Source: Paenibacillus mendelii (GTDB taxonomy: Bacteria; Bacillota; Bacilli; Paenibacillales; Paenibacillaceae). From it: a stretch of 64,000 nucleotides of DNA. Of this stretch, positions 42,859-52,371 are shown piece by piece (the first letter of the stretch is position 1; each line of letters begins with the position of its first letter). The notes beneath the pieces were generated by a model. It was given only the letters and a program-made list of their open reading frames with translations, was not told where the DNA came from and did no database searches. The stretch is taken from contig NZ_JANHOF010000001.1 in assembly GCF_024498075.1 (NCBI RefSeq), positions 868,001-932,000 of the forward strand, read 5' to 3'. The position numbers and the translations under genes were made by a program.

Positions 42859-43620
42859 TTATAATTCGTTATAGTTAGCTGTAAAGTCAAAATTAATTTC
42901 TTCTTCCGGTGTATTGCGAAGCTCGATAATATAATCAAAAGTACTAAGGTCATAAGCAGATTCTTGGATAAAAATGTCCGGATGCTCGATTACCTTCGTT
43001 GAAGGCATCGCCATGATTTCCTGAAGAAGCGTATGATGCTTCTCGTTCGAGCGCACCGTGCTGACAATTCCGTCAATGATAAAAATATTATTAGGATTCA
43101 TTTCTTCTTCAGACAGTTGACTGCGGACGGTTTGACGAAGAAGCGTCGAAGACACGAACGTCCACCGTTTGTTCGAGCAGACGCTGCCCGCAATGATGGA
43201 TTCGGTTTTGCCGACACGCGGCATCCCGCGCAGTCCGATTACCTGATTTCCATCCCTTTTGAACACTTCACCCAAGAAATCGACAAGCAGACCCAGCTCG
43301 TCCCGCGTGAAGCGAAACGTCTTCCGGTCATCTGAATCCCGCTCGATATACCGTCCGTGGCGTACGGCTAATATATCGACCAGCTTCGGTTCGCGCAGCT
43401 TCGTAACCGTAATATTATCGACCTTTTGGAGCATTCTGCCGAGTACTTCGATTTTCTCATCGTCATTCGTTTGGAGCAGCATTCCACGGGTCCGATTCTC
43501 TACGCCATTAATCGTTAATATGTTGACTTCCAGCATCCCGAGGAGGGACGCGACATCGCCGAGCAAGCCCGGTCTATTCTTATGTATCCTATATTCCATA
43601 TACCACTGTTTGTATTCCAT
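42859..43620 (-). CDS. ymfK: DUF3388 protein (YmfK) with ACT-like and P-loop-like segments
   Basis: This 253-aa protein belongs to the uncharacterised YmfK/DUF3388 group. The ATG at 43620 (MEYKQWYMEYRIHKNRPG) has a GGGGTG site. Residues about 8-75 look like an ACT-type regulatory fold (NRPGLLGDVASLLGMLEVNI). Residues 132-139 read GMPRVGKT, a full Walker A pattern, and IFIID (179-183) would serve as Walker B. This suggests a small P-loop NTPase with a ligand-sensing domain, which is inference from motifs. It sits between ymfJ and rodZ as in B. subtilis. Confidence 0.82.
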   Translation of the reverse strand: MEYKQWYMEYRIHKNRPGLLGDVASLLGMLEVNILTINGVENRTRGMLLQTNDDEKIEVLGRMLQKVDNITVTKLREPKLVDILAVRHGRYIERDSDDRKTFRFTRDELGLLVDFLGEVFKRDGNQVIGLRGMPRVGKTESIIAGSVCSNKRWTFVSSTLLRQTVRSQLSEEEMNPNNIFIIDGIVSTVRSNEKHHTLLQEIMAMPSTKVIEHPDIFIQESAYDLSTFDYIIELRNTPEEEINFDFTANYNEL

Positions 43621-43730
43621 AAGACACCCCGCTCTTGGGAATTTTTTTCCCGTCATCCACTAATGCTTCAGAAAGATTATTCTACAATATTCGTCATTTT
43701 CCTGCAACGTACTTCAGGAAAACATTGCAG

Positions 43731-43755
43731 AAAAGCCTCCAATTGGGAGGCTTTT
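43731..43755. terminator. Intrinsic terminator after ymfJ
   Basis: The perfect stem AAAAGCCTCC / GGGAGGCTTTT with an AATT-type loop has T-runs on both sides and lies 19 bases past the ymfJ stop. Confidence 0.8.
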
Positions 43756-43773
43756 CGCAAAGAGAGCTACGAT

Positions 43774-44019
43774 TTACTTGACAAGCTTGACCATCAGCCT
43801 GGCGATTGTTTTCCGTTCTTCCTCGTCACCGACATCCCAAATATCCTTGAGCACGCGTTCCTGCTCATTCTTGGGATCTACCTTCTCATCTAAGAAGGAG
43901 CCAATTTCAAAGGCAAGATTGGAAATCGTGTCTTCACTTAAGCCCATTTTTTTCGCTTGGCCTACCCGCTCAGCCAAAAAGTGTTTCCATGTTTCGAAAT
44001 TAGTAAGGACGGTTGACAT
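43774..44019 (-). CDS. ymfJ: DUF3243 protein (YmfJ)
   Basis: This 81-aa helical protein has the pattern TNFETWKHFLAERVGQAKKMG and EIGSFLDEKVDPKNEQERVLKDIWDV-like segments, matching Bacillales YmfJ. The ATG at 44019 has a GGAGG site 9 bases upstream; the frame is open further upstream without a site. No function is established. It is placed between ymfI and ymfK in conserved order. Confidence 0.88.
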   Translation of the reverse strand: MSTVLTNFETWKHFLAERVGQAKKMGLSEDTISNLAFEIGSFLDEKVDPKNEQERVLKDIWDVGDEEERKTIARLMVKLVK

Positions 44020-44141
44020 TGTGTATGGCCTCCTTTTGCATGTTGACCGTTCTCGGCAACAGTCGTATTGTGCACGCAATAGGCTTTTCTTATTCGACGA
44101 CACACCGTCCTAAAAAGTTTCAACGGTCCCTTCGGCCTCCA

Positions 44142-44888
44142 TCAGGTGAGCCATCCGCCATTGGGACTAATGATCTGGCCGGTTATGTAGGCGGACTCCG
44201 GGAGCGACAGGAAATACACGAGTGAAGCAATTTCATCCGGCTGCGCGAACCGGCCGACCGGGATCTCGGATTCCAATGCCGTCTTCTCATCCGCGTCCAG
44301 GTTGTCCAGCATGACGGTATCAACCGCTCCCGGCGCAACGGCGTTAACCGTTACGCCCGAAGGAGCGAGTTCCTTGGCAAGTGCCTTCGTGAAGGCATTC
44401 ATGCCGCCTTTGGTTGTGGAATATAGCACCTCGCAGGAGGCGCCGGACATTCCCCAGATGGAAGAAACATTAATGATGCGTCCGTATCGCTGCGCGATCA
44501 TCTGTGGCATAAATATCTGGGTGCATAGAAACATACCCTTCAAATTGACGGACATGACATCTTCCCAATCCTCTTCGGTTACATCTGCAAGCATGCCGTA
44601 ATGGGCGATTCCCGCATTGTTCACGATGATATCCGGAACCATCCCGTGCTGCTCCAATTTCTCGCGCATACGAAGCAGCTGCTCTTTGGACCTGATATCC
44701 GCTGTTACGGTCATGACGTTAGCACCCAGCTTCATACAACTGCGTGCCGTCTCATTAGCTGCTTCGTGAGATTTCATATAATGGATGACGACATTCATGC
44801 TCTCCGCGGCAAAGCGGCGCGCGATCGCCGCCCCAATTCCGCGGCTTCCCCCGGTCACGAGCACCGTCATCTCTTTCAGTGTTTTCAA
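44142..44888 (-). CDS. ymfI: Short-chain dehydrogenase/reductase (YmfI)
   Basis: This protein of about 248 aa is an NAD(P)H-dependent classical SDR: TGGSRGIGAAIARRF (cofactor site), NNAGIAHYG, catalytic Ser in NVSSIWGMSG, and YSTTKGGMNAF with the Tyr-x-x-x-Lys pair. It resembles 3-oxoacyl-ACP reductases. The TTG at 44888 overlaps the ymfH stop as TTGA and is preferred; the ATG at 44870 is an alternative with GAAAGAG directly abutting it. The substrate is unknown. Confidence 0.9.
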   Translation of the reverse strand: MKTLKEMTVLVTGGSRGIGAAIARRFAAESMNVVIHYMKSHEAANETARSCMKLGANVMTVTADIRSKEQLLRMREKLEQHGMVPDIIVNNAGIAHYGMLADVTEEDWEDVMSVNLKGMFLCTQIFMPQMIAQRYGRIINVSSIWGMSGASCEVLYSTTKGGMNAFTKALAKELAPSGVTVNAVAPGAVDTVMLDNLDADEKTALESEIPVGRFAQPDEIASLVYFLSLPESAYITGQIISPNGGWLT

Positions 44889-46171
44889 ATCGGATCTTTT
44901 GCGACGATCGAAACGGCCATACGATCCCAATTAAAATGTTCCCGAAGCCGTTTATTCGCTTCCGCAAGCGTAATATCTTCAAAAATCGGCACTAATTGAA
45001 ACAGATCAGCACCTCTAAATCGATAGCGTGTAAACTCGCCGGCAATCGCTTCTGGAGAATTAAGCAGCCGGAGGTATCCACCGATTCGTTTGCGTCTCGT
45101 CCGCTCAAAGGACTGTTCATTCAAACCGCTTTCCTTAGCGGCTTCGATGGCCGCACGCACCCTGCCGAGCAGCTCATCGGGATTGCGCGTCTCACCGCCA
45201 ATGATTGAGAATGCGTAGTCCGGACTGCTGTTGAATTCATGGCCGAACGAATCCGAGATCAAATTATCATCGTACAGCTCATGATAAATAGGAGAGCTCG
45301 ATCCCAGCAGCGTATCCAGCATCAGCTTCGTCGTAATTTCTGTGCGAAGCAGCTCTTCCGGCGATAGCTTCGGCAATTCTTCTTTGAAGCCGAATAAACA
45401 TTTGGGCAAGGAGACGGGAAGAACGGCTGTTTTTCGCTGCTGCTTGACCGAGGCCGGTTCCTCATCAAAGAATCGGTTTATCTTTCCCTGCTCTTCGAAG
45501 GTTTTACGGGCTTGATTGTTCCGTACAAGCTCGAATACCTTCTCAGGCTGTACGCCTCCTACAACAAACAAGAACATGTTAGAGGGGTGATAGAAGGTTT
45601 CGTAGCACCGGTAAAGCGTTTCTTTGTCGATCTGACGAATCGAATCTGCAGTACCGGCAATATCGATGTGGATCGGATGCACATGGTATAAAGCATCAAT
45701 CAATCCATAATAAACCCGCCAATCGGCATTGTCGCGGTACATGTTAATTTCCTGCTCGATGATCCCCTTCTCCTTCTCCACATTCTCGTCCGTGAAATAG
45801 GGATGCTGGACAAAATCGATCAGTGTTTCCAGATTGGCATCAATCTGCTCCGTGGCCGAAAACAAATAAACGGTCCGGTCAAAGCTGGTATAGGCATTAG
45901 CAGACGCCCCTTGCGAGGCGAACGTTGCGAAAATATCGCCAGTCGGCTCTTCGAACATTTTGTGTTCGAGGAAATGGGCAATTCCGTCCGGTACCGACAA
46001 CGGAGCTTGATCGCCGACCGCAAACCGGTTATCGATGGAGCCATAACGGGTTGCGAACGTCGCATAAGTCTTGCTGAAGCCTTCCTTAGGAAGCACGACG
46101 ACTTCAAGACCGTTCGACATGATTTCGCGATACAATGTTTCTTGTACGCCAGGGTACGTTAAGGTTTCCAT
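44885..46171 (-). CDS. ymfH: M16 family metallopeptidase (YmfH), catalytic partner
   Basis: This 428-aa protein of the pitrilysin/M16 family has the inverted zinc motif in HFLEHKMFEE (HxxEH) and a downstream glutamate in the EKEKGIIEQEI helix, so it should be catalytically active. It is paired with ymfF, which lacks the motif, in the usual active/inactive arrangement. The start lies 3 bases after the ymfF stop. Substrates are probably small peptides; in some Firmicutes such pairs process peptide signals or bacteriocins. Confidence 0.92.
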   Translation of the reverse strand: METLTYPGVQETLYREIMSNGLEVVVLPKEGFSKTYATFATRYGSIDNRFAVGDQAPLSVPDGIAHFLEHKMFEEPTGDIFATFASQGASANAYTSFDRTVYLFSATEQIDANLETLIDFVQHPYFTDENVEKEKGIIEQEINMYRDNADWRVYYGLIDALYHVHPIHIDIAGTADSIRQIDKETLYRCYETFYHPSNMFLFVVGGVQPEKVFELVRNNQARKTFEEQGKINRFFDEEPASVKQQRKTAVLPVSLPKCLFGFKEELPKLSPEELLRTEITTKLMLDTLLGSSSPIYHELYDDNLISDSFGHEFNSSPDYAFSIIGGETRNPDELLGRVRAAIEAAKESGLNEQSFERTRRKRIGGYLRLLNSPEAIAGEFTRYRFRGADLFQLVPIFEDITLAEANKRLREHFNWDRMAVSIVAKDPI

Positions 46172-46174
46172 CGG

Positions 46175-47455
46175 TCACTCCTCCTTCCCGTCACGCAGGA
46201 AATAGATCGTATCCAGTTCGGTCTTGCGGGCGATAGCCGCGATTTGCTCGGCACTGACCGCTTGAACCTGCCGAAGCAGCTCATCGGCTGACCGTTCCTT
46301 GCCTGATAGCACCGTGTTAAAATCATAAGCGATCATCTCGTTTGCCGAGTCCTGCAGCTCCCGCAAATGATTCGCGATCATGGCTTTCGTCTGATTCAAT
46401 TCCAAATCGCTATATTGGCCGGAACGCATACTTTCCAGCTGCTCTTGAATAATAGCCGTCGCACGCTCATAATTGGCTATTTCAATACCCGACTGAATGG
46501 TACAAATGCCCTTATGACCATCCAATCTAGAGGCCGCATAATAGGCCAGGCTTGCCTTCTCGCGAACATTCAGGAACAGCTTAGAATGCGGATAGCCGCC
46601 CAGTATGCCGTTATACAGAAGAGCTGCCGGGTAATCGTCATCCGCGTAAGCCGTATGTACGCGAAGCCCCATATTCAGCTTCCCTTGATTCACATCCATA
46701 CGTTCCACAACGGTTCGAACTTCGTTAACAGGTTTCGAGACAGAAGGCATGACATAAGAGGCGGATTGCCCTTCTCCGATCCGGAAGGCATCAGACACAA
46801 GCGCTTGTACCTCTTCCAGCGTCGTGTCACCGACTACGTACAGGTCAAATGCCGCTTCTGACAGCCATTTGCGGTACATGGCCGTTAAGGATTCAGCCGT
46901 TATGGCCGGAATATCAGCACGTTGACCGAGCGCATGCAGACGGTAAGGATCGCCTTGACACATGACTTCGATGCATCGTTCCGCAGCATAGCGGATTTTA
47001 TCGTTAATAATCGCTTCCATTCTTTTGCGAAGCGTTTCTTTCTCTGCATTCACATATTTGCTGCGAAGCTTCCCGCTCTCTGTTGCGGGATCCGTCAATA
47101 CTTCGCCCAGCAGCTTCAGAGACTCCGCGAGCAGCGGCTTATCGAATGAAACAAACCGGTCGTTAATGACATCCATACGAAACTGAATAATTTGCGAATC
47201 GCCTCGTTTGTACACGTCGAACCCAAAGCCTGCTCCATACAATTCATCCAATCGTTCACGAAAAGCGATCGTCTCTGGTGTCGATGCCGTTCCGCGGCGC
47301 AGGACGAACGGAATCAGGGCAACCGGTGTCACCGTATCTTCGGCAAGCGGCAAGCCTGCAAACAATGAAATAGAAAACGTCTTAAACCGTTTAGTTGGCA
47401 TGACATGCAGCCGAATGCGGTTTAGCTGTCCTCGTTCGAATCGGGATTTGATCAC
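46175..47455 (-). CDS. ymfF: M16 family metallopeptidase homologue (YmfF), non-catalytic partner
   Basis: This 426-aa M16-fold protein has no HxxEH where the family has it (the region reads ALIPFVLRRGTASTPETIAF). It keeps the second-half pattern with NVREKASLAYYAASRLDGHKG, typical of the R/Y-containing partner subunit. It probably forms a dimer with YmfH, contributing substrate-binding residues. The GTG start has a GGGGAAG-type site about 8 bases upstream. It is the first gene of ymfF-H-I. Confidence 0.9.
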   Translation of the reverse strand: MIKSRFERGQLNRIRLHVMPTKRFKTFSISLFAGLPLAEDTVTPVALIPFVLRRGTASTPETIAFRERLDELYGAGFGFDVYKRGDSQIIQFRMDVINDRFVSFDKPLLAESLKLLGEVLTDPATESGKLRSKYVNAEKETLRKRMEAIINDKIRYAAERCIEVMCQGDPYRLHALGQRADIPAITAESLTAMYRKWLSEAAFDLYVVGDTTLEEVQALVSDAFRIGEGQSASYVMPSVSKPVNEVRTVVERMDVNQGKLNMGLRVHTAYADDDYPAALLYNGILGGYPHSKLFLNVREKASLAYYAASRLDGHKGICTIQSGIEIANYERATAIIQEQLESMRSGQYSDLELNQTKAMIANHLRELQDSANEMIAYDFNTVLSGKERSADELLRQVQAVSAEQIAAIARKTELDTIYFLRDGKEE

Positions 47456-47543
47456 GTTTGGCTTCCCCTTCCGCTCAAGTTTATAAAGTAAATCTATTCC
47501 AATAGGCTTTAGTCTATTCCATTCTACCCGATTGGAAATGGAA

Positions 47544-47573
47544 GAAGCAACCCGCTCAGCAGCGGGTTGCTTC
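47544..47573 (-). terminator. Intrinsic terminator of the SleB-type gene
   Basis: The 13-bp perfect stem GAAGCAACCCGCT / AGCGGGTTGCTTC with a 4-base loop is followed by a short T-rich run on the minus strand, 12 bases past the stop. Confidence 0.78.
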
Positions 47574-47584
47574 GGTTGCGGCGG

Positions 47585-48376
47585 CTACATGCAAAAAATA
47601 TGTTTGCCGATCGTCTTGACCTGTGGACGCGTCCAAATCCATTTGGAGGTTGCCGTTACCGGATTAAAGTAATACTCGCAGCCGCCACTAGGGTCCCAGC
47701 CGTTGATGGCATCTTGAACCGCCCGGCTTGCCTTCTCATTGGGCGTTAACCAAATCTGACCGTCGGCTACCGCCGTGAATGCACCCGGTTGGAATATAAC
47801 ACCCGAAATCGAGTTCGGAAAGCTCGGTGATTTCAACCGGTTAAGGATGACCGCTGCAACGGCAACCTGACCTTCATACGGTTCGCCGCGGGCTTCCCCG
47901 TACACGGCGTTTGCCATAATCTTCAAGTCGTTCGCGGATAAACCAAGCTTGTTTGACTTTGGCAAGTTTGACGTATTCCCAGTTGGTTCTTTAGCAGGTT
48001 TCCCTGCATTGCCTGTTCCTCCTGGGTTAGGAGTGGTCTCATCACCAGTTGGCCGCCATTGCTTGGTTGCTTCCCAGAGCTTGAGTTTGGTCTTCGCTCC
48101 GACGATGCCGTCTGCTTTCATACCAAATTTCCATTGAAACCATTTGACTGCGTTCAATGTAGCCCAGCCATATTGGCCATCGACTTTACCATTGAAATAG
48201 CCGAGATACTTCAAACGACCTTGGAGCTCAAGAATGTCTTTACCGGAAGAGCCGACTTTTAAGGTTGCATTGCTGAACGTTTCGGCCGATTGGCCCCCGC
48301 CCGCATGCTTCAGCGTGAATGCGCCGAACAACAGAAGGACGATGACGAGAGTCACCGCAATTAATCGTTTTCTCAT
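47585..48376 (-). CDS. sleB: SleB-type spore cortex-lytic / cell wall hydrolase
   Basis: This 263-aa exported hydrolase has a signal/anchor (about 3-22), a PG_binding_1 domain (about 40-95: VGSSGKDILELQGRLKYLGYFNGKVDG), a Pro/Gly/Thr linker, and a C-terminal Hydrolase_2 domain with VYGEARGEPYEGQVAVAAVILNR-type signature whose glutamate is catalytic in SleB lytic transglycosylases. The ATG at 48376 is the likely start. A perfect sigma-G-type promoter fits forespore expression and cortex lysis at germination. There is no ypeB gene beside it, unlike B. subtilis sleB. Confidence 0.9.
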   Translation of the reverse strand: MRKRLIAVTLVIVLLLFGAFTLKHAGGGQSAETFSNATLKVGSSGKDILELQGRLKYLGYFNGKVDGQYGWATLNAVKWFQWKFGMKADGIVGAKTKLKLWEATKQWRPTGDETTPNPGGTGNAGKPAKEPTGNTSNLPKSNKLGLSANDLKIMANAVYGEARGEPYEGQVAVAAVILNRLKSPSFPNSISGVIFQPGAFTAVADGQIWLTPNEKASRAVQDAINGWDPSGGCEYYFNPVTATSKWIWTRPQVKTIGKHIFCM

Positions 48377-48435
48377 CCTTAGGATCTGCCTTTCTCCTGC
48401 ATGTGGATTCTTAAGGGAGCAAGCAAGCTTAAACC

Positions 48436-48465
48436 TAGTATGAGAAACGAAGCTGCCTTCTATGC
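48436..48465 (-). promoter_or_regulatory. Sigma-G-type promoter of the SleB-type gene
   Basis: On the minus strand GCATA (48461-48465) and CATACTA (48436-48442) are exactly 18 bases apart, a full match to the sigma-G consensus (GHATR, N18, CATNHTA). It lies between the spoIIIE stop and the gene, with a leader of about 50 bases. Confidence 0.78.
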
Positions 48466-48476
48466 ACGAATTTGCC

Positions 48477-51158
48477 TTAAGAGCTAATCTTTCCGGCATC
48501 ATATTGATCGACAGTCAGGAGAACCTCGCGAGGCTTACTCCCTTCATATGGACCGATGATGCTTCGTGCCTCCATCTGATCGATAAGCCGGGCTGCGCGA
48601 TTATAGCCGATTCTCATCCGGCGCTGGAGCAGCGAAACAGAGGCCTGCTTGGCTTCAAGCACGATGCGGACGGCCTGCTCGAAGAGCTCGTCTTGCATCT
48701 CGTGCTCCTCGTCGCTCGCCTCGTCCAACTCCGGAACGAGATCTTCCTTATATTCCGCCTCCCCCTGCCCCCGGGAGAATGCTACGACAGCTTCCACCTC
48801 GTGATCGGAGAGGAAGGCTCCTTGCACACGGATCGGCTTAGACATGCCTACAGGCAAGAAGAGCATATCTCCGCGGCCAAGCAATTTTTCGGCACCCGCC
48901 GAATCCAGAATAGTACGAGAATCCACTTGCGAGGATACACCAAAAGCGATCCGGGACGGAATGTTGGCTTTGATTACACCCGTAATAACATCCACTGAAG
49001 GGCGCTGTGTCGCAATAATCAGATGGATACCTGCGGCGCGGGCCATCTGGGCGAGGCGGCAGATCGCATCCTCGACATCGTTGGCAGCCACCATCATGAG
49101 ATCGGCCAGCTCATCCACGATAACGACGATAAACGGCAATACCGCCGCCGGGTTATCGGCCACCAGTGTATTATACCCTTCAATATTTCGGGTTCCCGAT
49201 TTCGAGAACAGCTCATAGCGTTTTTCCATTTCGACCACGATTTTCTTGAGGGCAAGCGAAGCGCGCTTCGGATCCGTTACGACCGGTGCGAGCAAATGGG
49301 GAATCCCATTATATACGTTCAGCTCGACCATCTTCGGGTCGATCATGAGAAACTTCACTTCATCCGGCCGCGCTTTGTACAGAATGCTCGTAATAATTCC
49401 GTTAATACAGACCGATTTACCGGATCCGGTCGCACCTGCCACGAGCAAGTGGGGCATTCTAGCCAGATTCCCAACGATGGTCTGGCCAGAGATATCACGG
49501 CCGAAAGCGATAGATACTTTCGATGTCGCATTTAAAAAGGACGGCGTCTCCATGACTTCCCGCATCGTAACCATGGACACCTCCGTATTCGGCACCTCAA
49601 TACCTATCGCTGATTTCCCTGGTATAGGCGCTTCCATACGAATATCTTTGGCGGCAAGCGCAAGCGCGATATCGTCGGTTAGCCCCACGATTCGGCTTAC
49701 TTTCACGCCCGTTGCCGGCTGAACCTCATAGCGCGTAACGGCCGGACCGCGCACAACATCAAGCACCTTTGCACGAACGCCGAAGCTTTCCAGCGTTGCT
49801 TCCAGCTTCCTTCTGGAATCGACAGCATCTGCGCCATCGCCCGACTTTCCGGAACTCACCGGTTTCGCCAATAAGCTCATCGGAGGCAGCTGGTACGGCT
49901 TGACTTCAGCCAGCTGACTGGCTATTGGCGACGACGAGGCTGCTGCATCCCCATCCGCTTGTTCGAATGCAGGACTTGTTATCGCTGTAGAGGCCGCAGG
50001 CTTGTCCAATTCGTTTTCTTGTTCATCCTTCATTACCTGCTTGGGTGGCATATCTATGTAGTCATCGTCGTCCGAATCCGGTAAGCTGCCTTCTTCCCTG
50101 ATTGGAGGCACTTCCGACGGCTCTTCCTCTTCCCACGGCAAGCGCTCTCTCTCAGAGCCAGGGTTGACGGCACCGACTTCTTCGACGGCAGGATATGCCC
50201 GCCAATCGTCCTCGCCGGCCTCTTCATCCTCAATCCATTGATTGCTGCGGCGCTTATCCTTGCCGGTTTGTGCGGGCAGCTGCTCATCGTCATCCAATAA
50301 CCATTCTCCGTCCCTGGACGAAGGATGCCCTTCCTGCACCGCGGCATCGTTAAACCACGAGAAAAAGGGCAATTTTTTTGCCTTTGTACGCGGTTTAGAC
50401 GGCTGCTCGTAATCCTCGTCATCATCATCCAGAAGGCGGTCATCGTTCACGATCGGCCGTCCGCTGCTCTTGCTGACTGCCTTGACGGCCGAAGACGCTG
50501 CAAGAGATCTGCGGGAACCGGCGGTCATCCTGGCATGCAGCAGCGATAGAAGACGTCCACCGCGTCTTTTAAGTGTACCAGCTAGCTCTACATATGATTT
50601 GCCTGTCATGAGCATAAACGAAATCGCGAACATGACGATCATTACGAATTTGGAGCCGAAATAACCGAACAATAAGTACAAGAGGGTGTACTGGAATGCC
50701 CCTATATACCCGCCGCTGACCGGCTTACCTGCCACCTGCTCGACACTTCCGGGTGTCGGAGCCGGACTAAGCAAGGTTTCCCGTATGTCGCTGCCCAGCT
50801 CCTGCAGAATATAACTGGCATCCAGTCCACCGGTCGGTTCTGTCTTCTTGTCCATGACTGCTATGGAGCTGTACAAGGTCAGTGCGAGCACCAACAGAAG
50901 GAAACCGGATTTACGGTTGGACCACCCTGAGGGCCACGTCCGTTTAATCATGACCGCAAGGCCGACATAAATGCCGACCAGTGCGAGGACAAAGTAAAAC
51001 TTCCCGAGCGCGAGACCGAACAGCTTCGATAACGAGCGTCCGACCGTCGCTTCTCCGGAAAGCGCAATAACCGAAAGTGTGATGAGCAGAATGCCATAAA
51101 CTTCATATTTTAAATTCGCGCCGAGCGAGCTTTTTCTTTTCTTTTTTCGTTTCGCCAA
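48477..51158 (-). CDS. spoIIIE: DNA translocase FtsK/SpoIIIE
   Basis: This 893-aa septum-located DNA pump has four N-terminal membrane helices (about 20-160), a long acidic Ser/Glu/Asp-rich linker (about 230-430), an ATPase motor with Walker [16 protein letters not shown] and Walker [16 protein letters not shown], and a C-terminal winged-helix gamma domain for DNA-sequence recognition. The TTG at 51158 is preferred: it gives [11 protein letters not shown], like B. subtilis SpoIIIE, with GAGGTG 6 bases upstream. The GTG three codons earlier overlaps that site. It moves the chromosome into the forespore during sporulation. Confidence 0.95.
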   Translation of the reverse strand: MAKRKKKRKSSLGANLKYEVYGILLITLSVIALSGEATVGRSLSKLFGLALGKFYFVLALVGIYVGLAVMIKRTWPSGWSNRKSGFLLLVLALTLYSSIAVMDKKTEPTGGLDASYILQELGSDIRETLLSPAPTPGSVEQVAGKPVSGGYIGAFQYTLLYLLFGYFGSKFVMIVMFAISFMLMTGKSYVELAGTLKRRGGRLLSLLHARMTAGSRRSLAASSAVKAVSKSSGRPIVNDDRLLDDDDEDYEQPSKPRTKAKKLPFFSWFNDAAVQEGHPSSRDGEWLLDDDEQLPAQTGKDKRRSNQWIEDEEAGEDDWRAYPAVEEVGAVNPGSERERLPWEEEEPSEVPPIREEGSLPDSDDDDYIDMPPKQVMKDEQENELDKPAASTAITSPAFEQADGDAAASSSPIASQLAEVKPYQLPPMSLLAKPVSSGKSGDGADAVDSRRKLEATLESFGVRAKVLDVVRGPAVTRYEVQPATGVKVSRIVGLTDDIALALAAKDIRMEAPIPGKSAIGIEVPNTEVSMVTMREVMETPSFLNATSKVSIAFGRDISGQTIVGNLARMPHLLVAGATGSGKSVCINGIITSILYKARPDEVKFLMIDPKMVELNVYNGIPHLLAPVVTDPKRASLALKKIVVEMEKRYELFSKSGTRNIEGYNTLVADNPAAVLPFIVVIVDELADLMMVAANDVEDAICRLAQMARAAGIHLIIATQRPSVDVITGVIKANIPSRIAFGVSSQVDSRTILDSAGAEKLLGRGDMLFLPVGMSKPIRVQGAFLSDHEVEAVVAFSRGQGEAEYKEDLVPELDEASDEEHEMQDELFEQAVRIVLEAKQASVSLLQRRMRIGYNRAARLIDQMEARSIIGPYEGSKPREVLLTVDQYDAGKISS

Positions 51159-51225
51159 AATCGTCACCTCTGGTTGTCATTATACCATAGGTTGGACAAA
51201 TGTTCCTATTGCACGAATGCTCGAA

Positions 51226-51450
51226 TTAAGAGTCTTGGGCGCCGTAAGCGATGACCGTTCCAGGTGTATAACCTGGGTGGAGATACGCATCCAGCGGACA
51301 TTCCAATAACCGGACGATGCGTCCGATCCCCGGCGATAACGGCTCAACCTGCATCCGAATGCCTCCGATTGCGATGTCCACGAACGGACCGGGCTGTTCA
51401 TTCAACCCATTCAACACGACCTCTAGAGGAACACTTGTGTATAACATCAT
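51226..51450 (-). CDS. ylzJ: YlzJ-like protein
   Basis: This 74-aa protein ([15 protein letters not shown], then [26 protein letters not shown]) matches the YlzJ-like family found between tepA and spoIIIE in Bacillales. The start overlaps the tepA stop as ATGA, so translation is coupled. The function is unknown; no membrane segment is seen. The 67 bases to spoIIIE hold only that gene's leader. Confidence 0.85.
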   Translation of the reverse strand: MMLYTSVPLEVVLNGLNEQPGPFVDIAIGGIRMQVEPLSPGIGRIVRLLECPLDAYLHPGYTPGTVIAYGAQDS

Positions 51451-52193
51451 TGAGGCAATACCACCGTTCTAGCCCGTTTGCTCTCTTCGACAAATCGATT
51501 CAGCTCGCGAAGCGCATCCCCAATCCCGCCTACGGCATCAATCAATCCATCTTTCACCGCATCGCCACCTATAACGGTTGTTCCGATATCTCGGGTGAGC
51601 TCCCCGGTTTTGAACATTAGCTCTTTAAACCGCTCCTCGGTCACATTGGAATGAGACGTGACAAACCGCACCACACGCTCCTGCATTTTCTCCAAGTATT
51701 CAAACGTTTGCGGAACTCCAATAACAAGTCCATTCATTCGGATCGGATGAATCGTCATTGTGGCGGTCGCCGCTATGAAGGATTTAACGCCCGCTACCGC
51801 GATGGGCACGCCGATGGAATGTCCGCCGCCGAGCACAAGCGTTACTGTCGGTTTACTCAATGAGGAGATCATCTCCGCAATCGCCAATCCTGCTTCTACA
51901 TCGCCGCCAACTGTATTCAAGACGATGATGATCCCTTCAATCTTCGAATTTTGCTCAGCTGCCACCAGCTGGGGAATGATGTGTTCATACTTTGTCGTTT
52001 TGTTCTGCGGAGGCAGGACAATATGCCCTTCCACCTGACCGATAATCGTCATACAAAATATGTTTGATTCCGCCGCAGGCGTGGTCGTTTGTCCCAACTG
52101 CTGGATCGTCTCCACGACCGTATTGACCGGCTTCCGTTCGATGCCCGGATCCGGCTGTTCTGTATCTTCCGTAAATTGTAAGTCCTCTTGCAT
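51447..52193 (-). CDS. tepA: ClpP-like translocation-enhancing protein TepA
   Basis: This 248-aa ClpP-fold protein has [20 protein letters not shown], the serine-nucleophile region [16 protein letters not shown], and TIHPIRMNG with a His, as in TepA/YmfB. In B. subtilis it has been linked to protein translocation and to early sporulation. It has no signal peptide and is probably cytoplasmic. It lies between rnjB and ylzJ in the conserved order. Confidence 0.92.
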   Translation of the reverse strand: MQEDLQFTEDTEQPDPGIERKPVNTVVETIQQLGQTTTPAAESNIFCMTIIGQVEGHIVLPPQNKTTKYEHIIPQLVAAEQNSKIEGIIIVLNTVGGDVEAGLAIAEMISSLSKPTVTLVLGGGHSIGVPIAVAGVKSFIAATATMTIHPIRMNGLVIGVPQTFEYLEKMQERVVRFVTSHSNVTEERFKELMFKTGELTRDIGTTVIGGDAVKDGLIDAVGGIGDALRELNRFVEESKRARTVVLPQ

Positions 52194-52302
52194 ACTCTTG
52201 CCCTCCTCACAGATTGTCTGGTTTCTTTGACGTTATGACCTGTAGTCCCAGCTCTGCATAGTATGGAGTGGAGAAATGGATTTATGCAAAAGTAAGCAAT
52301 GC

Positions 52303-52355
52303 AAAAGACGGTTTCCTCTCAGCCCATTGGTTGGGTGTGGAGAAAACCGTCTGTT
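52303..52355 (-). terminator. Intrinsic terminator of rnjB
   Basis: GACGGTTTTCTC / GAGGAAACCGTC arms with an apical region form a long stem followed by TTTTG on the minus strand, just past the rnjB stop. Confidence 0.72.
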
Positions 52356-52371
52356 TACGCATTCGCGTTAT

